Notes: generated from the sequence alone by a model not told the origin. Shown: positions 12,078 to 27,239, numbered from the stretch's first letter. The stretch is DNA of 64,000 nucleotides from Vespa crabro (GCF_910589235.1 NC_060959.1:4366263-4430262); one strand, 5' to 3'. Translations and numbers: made by a program.

Positions 12078-12299
12078 ATGAGTTAAGCTGAACTAATCCT
12101 TTCCTGTTTTGTCCGATTTTATTCTGTCCTGTCCTGCCTTTTCCTATCCTCTTATTTTTCCTTATTTTTACACATTCTGCATTCTTAAGAATATATTTAT
12201 ACATTTTGTTACATATCGATGTGATTGAATTTAATTTTCATTTAAACATTTTACGGTAAATTTGATATGAATTCTTTTTCTGTGATTTCAGGATCAATC

Positions 12300-15200
12300 A
12301 TGTTGTCCCAAAGGAAAGCCACTACGATAAGAAAGTTGGAGGGAAAACGACCGAAAGAGTCGATGTCATCCTCCAGTCTTTCTGGTATGTCACAATTATC
12401 GAATAGTAGCGAGGAAACTCTCGAACCCTTCGTGCATAAACCACACAATTCTAATATCGAAAAACGGTGAGTATTGGAAAACTATTTAAATGGATACGTT
12501 GTCCTCAATTTGTATGCTATTCGATTTTATTCCTACGTGATTGCAATTAGCAAATCGTTTTTGAACATTTTTCTCGTGTATCTGTACTGTCGAGTTAATT
12601 ACTGTTGAAATTTTTTTGATTAAGTAAATGTAGTACGCAGTATGCATAAGTGTATCTAATTACCGGAATGTACAAGGATTTCTCTAATTATCGAAGTAAA
12701 AGGTCTTGCGAATACTTGAAAGAAGTGAACTTAATTATTTTATATAACTAATTATCGCGAGACTGTTAATCCCTCGACTCGAGCGAACGAGCAGAACGAG
12801 TGAAAGTTTGATCAGTACGCTTCCCTTCCTAAGTACAAATTATTTTGCTTTGTTTCTTCGTTATCTAAAATCGATTTTTTACTTTTTTTCAAAAATACCA
12901 GCGATGAAACGTTTCCTCGCTTATCGACATTCAATATGATCGAGGAATAGCGCCATCTGTTAGTTTTGTGTTAACACAATTTGATCTACATTATCATTGC
13001 ATTTTTAGCATACGTCAAAAGTTCAAAATTCTTTTCTGCATTAATATTATATGCGCTTTATGTCTTTCTTATACCTGAATTACAGCACAACGAAAGAACA
13101 GAGTCCAATAAACAACGAATGGCTATTAAGTAGTCCTGTTGGAAACAAAGCGCCTACTTTACGTTTTAAGTAAGCATATATATAATATTTCGTCGATTTA
13201 ATTATTAATGATGTTTATGCATTATTTACTATTTCTCTATTCATTTTTTCAGATGTTGTGCTTTGTCTACACCTCCAGAAGATCCGCCAGCTAAACAGTT
13301 ACATATGACATACAAAATTTTTCAAACTGACACCAAGCTTATAAATCTTTTACTGCAATCCCATGGCCTATCAGAGGTAAGTTTAATATATTTAAAAAAA
13401 ATTAAATTAAATATTATAAAAAAGAAAATAACACATTATTATTTATTTATAACTAATATTTTGTATCTTATGGAAATAGAGATAAAATTTATAACCGTAA
13501 AACATTATTATAGGAAGGATTATTTAAAAATGTATAAAATAGATATATTCTTTAATTATTATAATTTGACAGGAATATATATACAAGAAATACAATTTTT
13601 CTTTCTTATTGCTGTTTACTTGAAACAAGATAAGAAGTATAGTGTTTTATTTCTCTTATAATTTGAATAAATATAATTTGATTTATATATCTAATGATTT
13701 AAATCATCTTGTCATTTGATTTATACTGAAGAAAGTATTCCAGTTATCGGTAATATATACTAATTTCTACATTAGATTTAATTCCTGCCGTTATATTCTT
13801 ATTATATTCGAATAACAAGACTGAATAAGGACAGTGTTGTTTGAACTTTGCAATATACTATTAAGTCTTATGCTATTTATATTATACTTTGATTGAATAT
13901 TTGAATTAATATTATTGCACGATATAATATATAATATTTGAACAATGCATATTCATTTGTAGCATTATAATTTTCAAAATATAATTTTATATTAAATTTT
14001 ATTATTTCAAAATGGCAATTCCATTTTATTTTACTGTTTTTCCTTTTGGTTTTTCAAAAACTATTAGTTCACCTTAGTAACTAAATTGAATTTTTAATAC
14101 TGATAAATGAGGAGTCTTTAAAAAATGGAAATATATAGATTTCTGTAGAACAGCTAATAATGTCATGGTTTTAAAGGTGCTGAAAAGGTCTCATTGATAA
14201 AATTATCAGCTTTGATATGTGCTACTGAATACAATTGCTCCAAAACCAATGAGAACCAGGACACAAATCCACGTCTAAATTTGCGCGTGCTAACGTCGTT
14301 CGTAACATCGTTACACCTTCACAATCCAATCCCCAATTTGCCAAATTACCGATTCTTCGTAAACGTTTGCAGTTTTGAAACATATTTAACACAGTAGTTG
14401 CAGACACTTTGCTGGCTTCATATATATAAAAACATGTTAAATTTTGCACTAAACTATTTTCGTTTTTGTCAGATTTTCTACCACTTCTCGGTCTTGTGGG
14501 AATACTCAATAATTTTTCTAAGTGTTCATTTGTGAGATCAAAACAACTGTGAATATGAAGCGCAGTCAATTCTGGTGCCAAGGAGAGAATTTTCGTTATA
14601 GCTAAGGCATTTATTGTGTGTCCCAATTGAATTTTTCTCAAATATTTGAGAGGCGGTGGATCTGATCCTTCTGCCCATATTATACTGAAACCATCCTTGG
14701 TCAATATTCTGAGATTAGGGCAATTACTGAAGATCTCTTTCAAATCTATTTGTATTAGATTTTCATTTTGTATTATTCGAAGATTTAGTTCTTTCAAATT
14801 TTGACCATTTGTGCGTAAATAATCATAGAAACCATCTAGCCATTCTCTTTGTGCTGGAATACCATGTACAGTTAAAGAAGTAACATAGGGAAACAATCGT
14901 AGTGCTTCAGGAGGATGATGAGGTTCGGAAATATGTAACTTTTCCACACGTGGGCATGCTTGAGCAAGAAGTTCTAAACGAGCTGGTGTTGTTCTGCAGC
15001 TTCTTGCTTGCGTTAAAGAAAATGGAGTTTTCAATCCGATAAGTCCTCTGTTCATAATTTCTACCACCCTTCCCATGTGACTGTATTCTGCCAAAGATTC
15101 GAGTTGTGGTACATATACTAAGGCCAAAAGTACACCTGCACTTGTAATACTAGTACTTGCAACATTAAGAACTCTAAGCGTATCACAAATAAAATTTCGA

Positions 15201-18200
15201 CTTTCATAATACTCCAATAAAACACCTTGCTTCTCTTTCTTTTCGGATTTAGAACCTCTCATCTTTAATCTAGATGATAGCAAGGTTTTCAATTTGGACC
15301 AACTGGTAGGCTCTTGTGTAGTCGTATGTGGTGCTTTATCTCTGAGTTCCACTTGCAGCAATAATTGTTTTAAGCCTGCATCTGTCACTTGTCTCGAACA
15401 TGCTACATCTAGAACTACTAACTTGGGGCATGCTTTCCCAATGACTTGAAGTACAGCATCACTAGCTATATTGCGAAGAGTCAAACTTAACAAATTTTTC
15501 ATGTTCAATAGAGCAGATCTTAACAACTTGCAATCTAATCTCAGTAAAGCAGAACGTGCCAGTTCTAGAGATTCTAGTCCAATTCCTTCAGAAGCTAATA
15601 ACTTTAGGAGCGACGTTTGATGGCTACATCCGTAGTAACAACAAAGAATCACCCTTAACTGCTTTATATCATGACCAAGAAGCAGTGCTAGTAAATACAG
15701 TGGAGCAGGACCAGAAATGAGAGTTGAACCATCCGATGAAGGACCGTACAGCATTCTCGAGGTTTCTTCAATAACTTGAGAGCGCAGACGTGCGGGTAAG
15801 GCATTGATATAATATGGCCTGATAGTCTGTTTTGCGAAAGCGAGCACCTGTGCTGCCGATGATTCTTGAGAAAGCACTTGCAGCCGGCGGCACGTCCCGT
15901 CGAGTTGTTGGCACACTTGTCCCAAACTAAGTCCTTCTAGGGAATTAGGCTGACGGTGGCCAGGCATCTTCTCTTGTTCATTCACTGAAAATATAATAAA
16001 TCAATGTATCAAATGCCATACGCTTTCTTACTCTCTTTGACATTATCACACAGATATACGAGACATATATGACAGTAACGTATAAATATTAATACACAAT
16101 TAGATAGAGTAACATTTGAAAATCACTTATACGTAAAAGATATTCTAAGCAAATAATACGATAAATTATGAATATTTAAAAATGTGGCTCAAACGGCGGG
16201 AAATCGAGACTTTGAGGTTAACCGCAATAGACCGTCAGAGTCCCACATACTTCTGTACCTCGTTTTACGGTGGATCAACAAAAAGTATATATCGAAATCG
16301 TATCATTGAAAAATATGATTCAAGATTTCGATCTTATTCGTTTATTTAAGAAAGTCGTTAAAATTGGATCGAGAAGTTGATGAAAATATTTCGAGTCGTT
16401 ACGAAAAAAATGGAATCGATCGAATCATCGGACTGTACTACTCCCTTCTACCTTATTCATAACAATCGATTTTTGTCCCAGTCATCTTTTTTCTCATATC
16501 CGATGAGCATCAGAATTCTGATTGTGCTCTACGACGAAAATGTCTCTAATTACATTTGAAAAAATATTTCTCGAGAGGTATGAAAAAAAGAATAGAACAT
16601 AAAAATAGAATAGGATATAGCTACATACATGCGCAGTTTTGTAAAACATCGTACAATTTTAGAATAAAGTCAAGATAGAAATAAATAGTTTCGTTGAATT
16701 TACAAAAGAATGTACATAACGATGTCGTCTTGTTAGATTCTTTTCTTCTTTATATCAATTTTAATTTAATCATATATATAAATACATATATATATATATA
16801 TATATTTTTTTTTTTTCTTCTTTTTAAAATTTAATTTATTGAAATAATTGAAAGGAAAAACACGCGATAAGAGGATCTATTGATAACGCGCAATATTTCA
16901 GATATCCACAAGTTTGTTTACGAAGGAATAGTTACATCGATTTACATCCAGAAGTATCATAAATAATCCGATCGACGTTTTTTCTCTTCTCTTTTTTTTT
17001 CTTTTTTCTTTTTTCTTTTTTCTTTCTTTTTTCTTTTTTTTATTCATTGTTTTCTACCATAAAACTTTACATATTCAGTTGCATGTAAATAAGACGAGAG
17101 TAAATAAATATAGTATCGTAATGTATGGTCGTAGAATTAAATGAGGTTAAAGGATTCGTTTATACGGTACGATCGTTATTAAATATTTTTCGTCGATTCG
17201 TTCATTCTCTTTTATGTATTGTTCAAGATCGAATAATTGTAGTTATTACATTGTCATCTTTTGCTGCGATTAAAAAATAAAAAAAGGTATAACACAGGAA
17301 GTAATTTATTGTATGGCACACGTAAGAATGTGTTGAAATTTTCGTTGAAAAGCTAATAAATGCGCAAGGAAACCTTGAACAGTAGATATAACAAACGTTC
17401 TGGATATACGCGCGCACGTCTCATTGTATGCAATACAAAACTTAAAAGTATCACTGATCGACGACTCTTTTAATGATATGTATATTATTCATTGGTCGTG
17501 TGTAATACATTTATCATGTGTAATATATTTTGCTTGTCCGGTTAATATCTGTTATTATTGATAACTAAAAAAACACAACACTCGCGCGTACACACACATG
17601 CGCACAGATACACACATTTTTCAATACATGCATGTGTGTGTGTGTTGTGTATGTGTGTATATATATATGAATGTTTTTGAACGTTATGTTTTTTCTTTTT
17701 TTTTTATTTGTTGTCGAGAATAGAAATTTATTTTCGTCAAATAAATTTCGATCATTGTCACGATTCTTTCGCCGTGACCGAAGGAACCAGAAGAAGAACT
17801 TGAGATATCTCTGAGAAACGATTAAAATTCTATTCGATGCTCGTCCACGTGCTCGTCCTTTTAAATATTTGTTTATATCACGAAATGAGGAAGTTCATGA
17901 TCGGCAGATCGAAGATTCGCGATCGTCGTTTTCATTGTACTGAAGGATATACATATAAGCGAGGGCTTGCCTCACTTCACGTGAATTTTACTTTAAAGAA
18001 AGTTAGGCACGCACGATACTCACGCACTTATTCCTCACTCACTTACTCACTCACGCACGCATGCTTGCTCGCGTTTTAACGCATCACGATGTAATACATT
18101 GATTTTCAAAATCAACGACGATAAGTCTCGATATATCTTGACACTTAGATGAAAGACGAACGCGAATAGACGCCACTTATATGCGTGCATTTCATTTCGA

Positions 18201-19965
18201 CAGAGGCAATAATCTATCGATTTTTATCTTACGATTCTTTTTAATTTCTTTTTTTCTTTCTCTTTTCTTCTTTTTTCTTTTTTTTTCCGTTAGAAATAAG
18301 ATGAATTTTCAATCAATCAAAATATTCCTGTTTTACGAATTAGCGAACGAATTTTTATTAATCTAATTATTTTCACCTTGTGATTGGTAAAGTGAACGAG
18401 TTTCTTAACTATCTTTTTTAATTTAATATTATATATTTTTTCTCAATAATATTTAGATTCTAATCGTTTTTAACGAAATAAATGACACGCGTTTTATTTA
18501 AATAAATATTTTCTTCCGTTTTATCTTAATCTTATATAATATATAATCTTTAATACATAAAATTATCTAGTGTCCTTTGAACTCTTAAACTTGTAGCATT
18601 TTACCATAGATATACAAAATGTACATACATGAATACTGTGTATGTCGATAATTTCAATATGCAAAAGAGATAAGAAAAGTTTTTATTTAATTTTATTTTC
18701 ATATACATATTTATTTGTATCGCCAATAAATATATAACAATCTGTCCAATAATTTTGTTAATGAATACGAATAACAATCGATACTTTAGAAAAGTTCCTA
18801 AAAAATCAATGAAATGTTTTTAGTTTTGTGACTTTCACAATTCGAATGTATTTCCTACGTAGATTCTGTACGTAAATATTCCCTACGAATCGATAAAATA
18901 TCTATATATTTTCAAATAATTTGATAATTTAATAAATAAATTTTTTTTTTATTATTATTATTATTATTTTGATAATAATTTCCGAGTTCACGTATTACGT
19001 ATACATCTTGTATATATATTATTTCCTATATTAAGAAAAGCCCAAAATTTTTGTTCAAAAAATTAAATTATATTTAAAAAAAAAATTCTTACTCTTTTGT
19101 ATCTTTTAATCGATTTGATAAATGTCACAATATGTTTTTTGCACTGCGATAAAATATTTTTTTTTTGTTTTTCTTTTTCTGTACAAACAATTAAAATAAC
19201 GTAAATATCGATAACATTATTACACGCTCGACGAAAAGACATGTCCGAGTTGTAACTTTGTATGATTGCGACTGATGCCGATACTATATGATAGAAAATG
19301 CAATCAGGTTATGGAACGAAGAGACACGATGGTGCGTAACGCGGCGCATTGGAACCGGTTTCTCACGACTGGCCGATTATTAAAAAGTACAAACTTCATT
19401 TTTCCTTTGGTTTGAAATTCTCAGACAACCAACGGTTAGTCTTTTAACTATACGGGTCGATAAAGTCGGTAAAACGAATTCAGGTGACACGTGCTCGAAA
19501 CTCGTTTTACGTTTACTTTAAAGAAAGAAAGAAAGAAAGATTTGGACTTTTTTTGAAAATTCCCGCGCTATTGAATCGAAGTTGATTAATCGTATGACGC
19601 GATCGATTTTATATTTGTTAATTCGAATCAATTCTTTTTTTCCTATTTCATTTGAATTTCTTTTTATCTTTTTCTTGTTATTTATTTATTTATTTTTTTT
19701 TTATGAGGAAATGAACAATTACTAGCTCTAATTCATTTCTATGAATCATTTTTGTAATTCTAAATTTTTGAAATTTTCGAACAAGTAAAACGATCATGTT
19801 TTTTTTTTTTAAGAACCAAACGATTATTGAGTCTAATGTATTTTTTTTTATGAATTATTTATTTAATTCTCCGAATTTTTTAAATTTTAACCGTATAAAT
19901 AATTTTATATGATCAATTAGTCATTCGAATCAATAATTTATTTTTCCTGTTCTATATATATCCTG

Positions 19966-20026
<61 letters not shown>

Positions 20027-21270
20027 TAATGATTATAATATATTTTTATGAATTATTATTTATTTAATCCTAAATGATTACAAGTTCTGATCGAATAAAA
20101 TGATGATCATGTTACGCGATTATCTTATTTATTAATTTTCATTATTTAATTAATATTTATTATTTATTTAATTAACTTTAATTAAAAATTAAAATTTATT
20201 TAATTTAATGTTCCACTTAAATTTGATTATATAAAGAAGCGTAGTACAATCTCATTGATTATAATACATTTTGATGAATCATTTTTTTTTCTTTATATTT
20301 CTTTTTTAATTTTGATTTTTAAAAATTTTCTGATTTGTAAGATCATGTTGAAAATACAATCATGTTATGCGTTAAAATATTGGGTTGGCAATTAAGTGAT
20401 TGCGGATTTTGTCGTTTCCTTCTTATTTGACATCCAGCAATCACTTAGTTGCTAACCCAATACAATCAATTAAGTCGTTCGAACAGATTACATTTTAATA
20501 CTTATTTAGAAAAATATTTAGAATATATTTGTTAACTTTAATAAATTTTTATGAATTCATTCATTTGATTCGAAATTTTATAAAATTTTCGTACTAATCG
20601 AACGCGTTAAGGTCGAATTTATTATCGATGTTTCTTCATCATTTCATCTTTCTCATTTCCTTTTATTTTATTTTTATACCTTTTTAGAAATTCAAAAAAC
20701 AGAAACGTAAAATTTATCGTTTTCTTCAGTCATAGTATTATTATGTATTTCTATGTAAAACAATGAAGATCGAGGAAAAATCACGATCATTATTAAGTCA
20801 GAAAACATTCGCATCGATATCGCGCAGCGTCATTTTTCTCTCTCTCTCTCCCCCCCTCTCTGATTCGCTCTTATGCGTACGCACGTTCAATTTCAAAGCG
20901 CAAAAGGCCTTTTTTTGCGGGAAAACTCGACGCGCATCATGCGACGTAACGCGAGACTGTAATCCCGTTGGATTATTACCATAAATGAAGGAATGAGATG
21001 ATGATATAGTGCGTAATCAATGTAAAACTTAAATAATGAATTCGTTGGATCGTGATTTAAAGAGGATGCGTACGGGATTTTTATCAATTTAATTGACGAC
21101 GCATAATCGAAACGAATAAATCCCCATATAAACGAATACATATTATATACAATTATAATGTATTCGGTTTCGAAGGTTAACTCGATCACCCTTCTCTTTT
21201 TCTTTTTTCTATCTCTTTTTCATATCTGTTTTTCTGACGTATGAATAAAAAGAGAAAAAAAGGAATGATA

Positions 21271-21332
<62 letters not shown>

Positions 21333-23078
21333 CAGCAAAGTACATTAACGACACGTCAATCTGCTACCGCAGATTAAGAGGAAACAATCGTTTTGATTAT
21401 TACCGGGAAAAAAACTAGCTGCATTTAAAAAGATCTTGATCATGACATGAATACACGTGTTGTCCGATACGTTTAATCCACGTGCTTTGATAATCCATTT
21501 TTTTTTATTTTTGATCAATGGATTCGTCGATTGAAACTTAAAATAACATGTTTGATACTAAACGGTACTTAGTTCTCATTCGTTTCAATATCCATCGAAC
21601 GTAGATAGATCGAACAATATTTAGATATAAGAAGGGATAATCGAACGAAAGTGGATGTCATTGAATACAATTATTCTGTACTTGACGATCGATAGGAGGA
21701 AGGAAAGAACGAAAGAAAAAAAAGAAGGAGAAGAAAAAACTTAACTGATCCAATGATTATCGTTACTGGTTAATTTATTTTATTTACTTTATTTACGACT
21801 TTGCTACGAATTATTATCATTATTATCTATCTGTATAATTTATTTAATTGAAAATCAAGGGTCACGATAAATATAAACCAACGATGTTTCTAACGAATTG
21901 AAGGTTAATTGACCGAAGAAACTTGAGATATTGAGAACAATAAAGATCGAACATTCTCACTTCGATATATACGATTAATAAACTTGTTGATCTCTAAGAT
22001 CCCTTCGATCAAGAATCTCGCATTGTTTTGTTAACGAAGCAACACCGTGCGCGTTGCTTGATATTTCTTTTGATTACATTTATCACTGAGATAACGAGAA
22101 ATGCGATGCATGGATGAGCATGAGCAAATATAGTAACATTAATTTTAAGATAACGACTACGATAATGTAGTCGAATTCACTATAAAAATAATTACAACAT
22201 ATAGAACGTAATCGGTAAAAAGTCTTTAATATTTTATTTAACTGGATCTACTTCGTGAATTTTCATAAAAAAGAAAGAAAACAAAAAAGAGAAGAAAAAA
22301 TATATCCACGTTATTTTTGAACATACGATTTATAAAAAAAAGAAAAAAAAACGCACGCAGTACGTACTTCGAAATAAGGACGACGGGTTTTTAAAAAGTT
22401 CGTTAAAAATAAAATTAAAAAAGAAAAAAATGTAATAATAATAACAATAATAATAATAAGAATAAGAATAAGAAAATTAGAACAGCGTCAAATCTCGGCG
22501 GCATCGATCTCGATCCTCTTCTTCCGAAGTTAGAAATCCGGGCATACAAAACACGTGACCGATTCGAAATCCCGGACGGGTACACTGCACCCGTGCATAC
22601 GTAAGTTACATAAAGACAAACATCGAATCGACGTCGCGCGTCGCTTCGAGTCTAACTTTCACTGGACCATTTTCCTTACCCCGCTATTCTTTCTGTCTTT
22701 TTTCTCTTTCTCTTTCTTTCTCTACTTTTCTTGACTTTTTTTAATTTTATTTATTTATTCATTCATTTATTAATTAATTCATTCATTCATTCATTTCACT
22801 TCATTTCATTTCATTTTATTTTATTTCATTTCATTCAAGTTTTTATCAAACAGTTTGTTCGTATTTCGACGTTACTTTCTAGTTGGGATATCGAGGTCGG
22901 TGGCTTTGAAACGCGACTTCTCTGTTTTTTTTTTTTTCTTGCCCTTGGATCTTCGAAGTTCTTAATTCATTTATAGTAATAGGATCGATCATAAAAATTG
23001 ATGAGGAGAAAAAAGGAAAAAGAAAAAGAAAAGAGGCAAACCTTCGCATGTACTTATCTTTAAAATAGTTTAAAGTAA

Positions 23079-23122
<44 letters not shown>

Positions 23123-23575
23123 AAGAAAAAGAAAAAGAGAAAGAGAGAAAGAGAGAAAGAGTATCGAACGAATAAAATAGCCTACCTTGAAACAAGCAAG
23201 TCCCCTACGGGTGTCTCCTGAGCGGTAGCTCGTGCTAGACTGCCGTACCATCGAAATTGCGTGCGTCTCGTGTGTGTTGCTCTTCGGCTTACGACCTCGT
23301 CGTCATAGTTGCCGCCATCGCTGCTATCGTCGCGCCACCGCCGGCGCAATTGGCGTCATCTTCATCACCCTTGTCAACGATGAGAATCTAAAGCTTCCAA
23401 CAAACATTTACTACTTCTGTATGTAAGTTTTCCAATCGTTGAAGGACATCGATGAGTACGTGACAATATAATTTATTTATTTATTTATTTATTTAAGGAT
23501 ACAACGCACTACGATTATTGGACAATCGAAGTCCGAGTTAGTCGATAAAATTTGAATTTACTAGGATGATTCTCA

Positions 23576-23660
<85 letters not shown>

Positions 23661-24666
23661 ATCGGTTTATCGAATTTTTGACGCGAGAACGATTTGATAG
23701 TAAATAATAAGATGAAGTTGTAAATATCAATTAATAATAAAAAGATAAATAAAATTGAATAGAATAATTTTGAATCATAACGTAGGAATCTCTTTTGACA
23801 TTATTGAAATGGAAATTTGAAAATACTTTTTGTTCGCCTCATTTCGATGGGAACTATTGACATACGTTTTATTTATTTATTTAATATATTTACGACTTGA
23901 TTTCATTTTATCATTTGAACGAACCAATAAATTTGACGTATTTAAATATCATGTAGCCATGAATAATACTCGATAGTATTCTTTTTATTCATTTTACTAT
24001 ATGTGATTTATGTTGAACTGACCATAGAATTAAAATTTATTCTATGAACTTTCAAACGATAATACCATACATTTTTACAGATATTTTTCTGTAATCATTT
24101 CTTTACCGTTTCGTTTCATTGTGATCGATAATGATCAAAAATTTGTTTTTTTCCCCCTACTGAAATATTAAAATCGAATAAAATGAATCTCTCAATTCAA
24201 ATATAATTTTTAATGCTGTTTATCGATGTTCTATTTTTAAATAATAAATTAAACGTATATAAAGAGATATAATATAACAAATTGTTCGATATAATCGTGG
24301 TTCAGGAATAACAATCATTAACTTTTACAATGTCTATTATTCGCTTAATCATCATCCTTGACCTCGATGCGTTATATTCTCAAACAAAATGAGATCAAAG
24401 TCGTCGTTAACGAAAGCCCTAAGGGAAAAAGAGGAACGTCTTTACGTCGTTATCGAGTAACGATACTCGGACGATCTTGATTTGCTTCTATAAATGTTCG
24501 CCGAATGCACGAGATAAAAATAGGGAATGCTCTTTTGTACGACCTCGAAAACGTGCAAATCAACGCAAACGATGAGCGGGAACAGTCAGGGTTAAAGGCG
24601 AATTTTCTTGTCTTTATTTTCAAGAATTATTCTAATCTCTTTATTTTCTCCATTTCTCTCTCTTTT

Positions 24667-24697
<31 letters not shown>

Positions 24698-27202
24698 TTT
24701 TTTCTCTCTTTCTATCTTTATTTCTATCTATCTATATCACTTTCTCTCTTTTATTATTATTCTCTACTTAGGTAGGCTGAACGGTCAAGTAAATAGATAA
24801 ACATGGTATCGACTATGATAAAAATAATATGAAAATCGAAGTATAAATTACTTGCTCGAGAAAAGGAGAGAAAGAAGCGATGCTCGTAGGATCTCAACTT
24901 TGTTCTCTCTTTCTCTCTCTTTCAACAATCCCGCTCGTTATCCTTGATCGGTAATGTAATATGTGACTCACGTTTGTAAAACGAGCAAGAGCATGAACGT
25001 TGTCTTCGTTGTCTTCGTCTTCTCTTCTCGACGTTAAACTTCCTGGCATCATCCTTCTACATGGTCAAACTTCCCCTTTTCGATCAAACTGATAGAATTT
25101 TAGATTGGTCGATTTTATCGAAGTAAAAACATAATGGATTTGTTTTATTTTGTTTTGTTTTGTTTCTCTCTCTCTCTCTCTCTTTGTGTGAGCATAAGTA
25201 CATATTTATATAAGTACTTATTTGCCAGCAAAAAAAAATTCGTCGGATAGATGGTAAAAAAAAGAAGATACTTAAGTCAGTAATGATGAAATATAATAGA
25301 CGATTGTTATCATATACTGCTATTTGGAATAACCCTAGAAAAGATGTCTCACAACCGCACGAAATAATATGGCATTGTCTCTGATCTTTTTTAATGGCCG
25401 TTTTCGTTTCTACTTTTATTTCCGTATTTTTTCAACGCCCGAGGCGACAACTTCTTCCGATATATGTATGTATATATGTATGTATATATGTTGGTGTATA
25501 TGTATATATATATATATGTATATATATCAGGTTGATCAATCTTGAGAAAGTCCTTCAAACCGAAACAAGTCCTTGGTCAATGGCTTTTATAAACGTCGTC
25601 TCCCTTTTATGATTGGCGTATCTGTGAAACCGAGAATATTTTTATATTCCTCTCTCTCCCTCTCGATGTTTCTCTTTTTAACCTCCCCCCTCTCTCTCTC
25701 TCTCTATCTTTCTCTCTTTCTCTTTCTCTTTCTCTTTTTCTACCTTGACGTTTCATCGCCTACCTCGTGTCTAAGCGATTTAATTAGTTCCGCGTGGTTT
25801 TACTTAAGGACAAATTCCACCTAAACGTCAACGAGCAAATTTTTATATCGTCAGAACGACATGAACTGAATGTCATAAAAACTTTAAGTTTTTGAAAACA
25901 ATGATAGAGAACGAACCTTTTGTATTTTATATCAATGTTAGTTCTATCTATAAACAAGTACACAGAGAGAGATAAAGAGAGAGAGAGAAAGAGAGAGATA
26001 CATGTGTGTGTATTGTATATACGTTAGAGTTGTGTAAACGTTATTATTATATTTTCGATAAATTCAATAGGAACAATGGAAATTATTAACAACTTATAGA
26101 ATCTCCATTGCTTATAAAAAGATTCTATTTTCTGATTCAATTATGCGTCCCCGTGACGCAAATCGATTATTCTGCCATGGAACGAAGGTCCTGTATCATT
26201 AAATGAAAAGTCAATGGGCTCGGCGTGTCGACGGTCACGTAGTCTTTCGTATCATGAGAAATTACTCACGTCGTTTTATGTGATCCTATTCTTTTTTCTT
26301 CTTATTTTCTCGTTTTTCTTCTCTTATTTACTTATTTATTTATTTATTTATTCTTTTTTATTTTTATATCTTTTTTAGTCGACTTTTTTCAATGTTTTCT
26401 TTTTTTCTTCCATTTCACAAATTTCTAAGTTCTAAGTAAGTAATTTACGAAGATTCGTGACTTCTTTATAATTGCAATATTGTTATTTCTAAATATAATT
26501 TTTTTATAGGTAAAGATATATTGCATTATATATTTTAATCGTAAATACTAAATCGTAAGATATCATTTAATTATAATTACTAAATTATCGGTTAAATTGT
26601 GCTAATAGATTACTCGTATATATGTATGTATATAATGTATTATACAACGTTTATGATAGTAATTTAAGAATCAATAAATAAGAATCAGAAATTTCTTGTT
26701 ATATGAAGAAAAAGAAGAATAATAATAAATATCAAATAAAAATCGGGTATAAATTTTAATTTATATTTGATATAATTTATTAGATACGTAATATAAATCA
26801 CTTATATGATTCCTATATCAGATTATTATTTATCAGATTTATTTATGCTCATATAAATGCACGATGTACCTTAATTACAATTAACTAGATCTACATGTAA
26901 TTAGTACGTTCAATTATAGGATTATAATTTACAATTATATTATATGCCTTTTTATCGGACAATAATACGTGTAACTATTATCGAAGAACGAATGATTTTA
27001 GATAATTCGATATAATACAAATGAAACATCTTTTTCCACTTATTCCTTTTTTTTTCAAATTATAACTCATGAAAATAAATATCATTATGGGAAAAAAATT
27101 ATTTATTAAGATTTCGTATCTTCGTTCTCAGAGTATATAAAAATATTTTCATCGAAATTTAATATATTTTTATCAATACATATATTAGTTTAATTATTTT
27201 TA

Positions 27203-27239
<37 letters not shown>

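Larger units (their letters stand above)
9511..12291. other. Intergenic region upstream of TTLL5
   Basis: No protein-coding or RNA gene is supported. It contains a CTCA/ATTCACTCA simple repeat (about 9993-10050), a perfect palindrome (10271-10313), pyrimidine tracts (10430-10550), a more complex block at 10560-10860 and a TA run (10996-11047). A second complex block at 11380-11640 may hold TTLL5 promoter elements: a TATATA near 11435 and an ATCAGTT initiator-like match near 11521. Non-coding 5' exons of TTLL5 must lie upstream of the acceptor at 12290-12291 but were not located. Confidence 0.45.
19715..20610. repeat. Diverged AT-rich tandem array, about five units
   Basis: A motif built from TGATTATAATACATTTTTATG, a T-rich stretch, AATTTTTGAAATTTTC and GATCATGTTACGCG recurs at about 19715, 19813, 20024, 20247 and 20487. 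Spacing is irregular because of insertions: a TA run at 19970-20022 and a mariner fragment at 20380-20460. Units are heavily decayed. Confidence 0.5.

Noticed and set aside
12001..12080. Telomere-like or coding repeat (CCCTA motifs)
   Set aside because: Only two to three imperfect copies of a 23-24 bp unit; insect telomere repeats are TTAGG arrays, which are absent.
13377..13661. Extension of the third TTLL5 exon to a 132-codon frame
   Set aside because: The frame past 13376 reads through a good donor (GAG|GTAAGT) into AT-rich intron, and the next conserved residues lie at 28261.
14194..14397. Plus-strand 67-codon frame
   Set aside because: Antisense shadow of the nested LRR gene; no family similarity.
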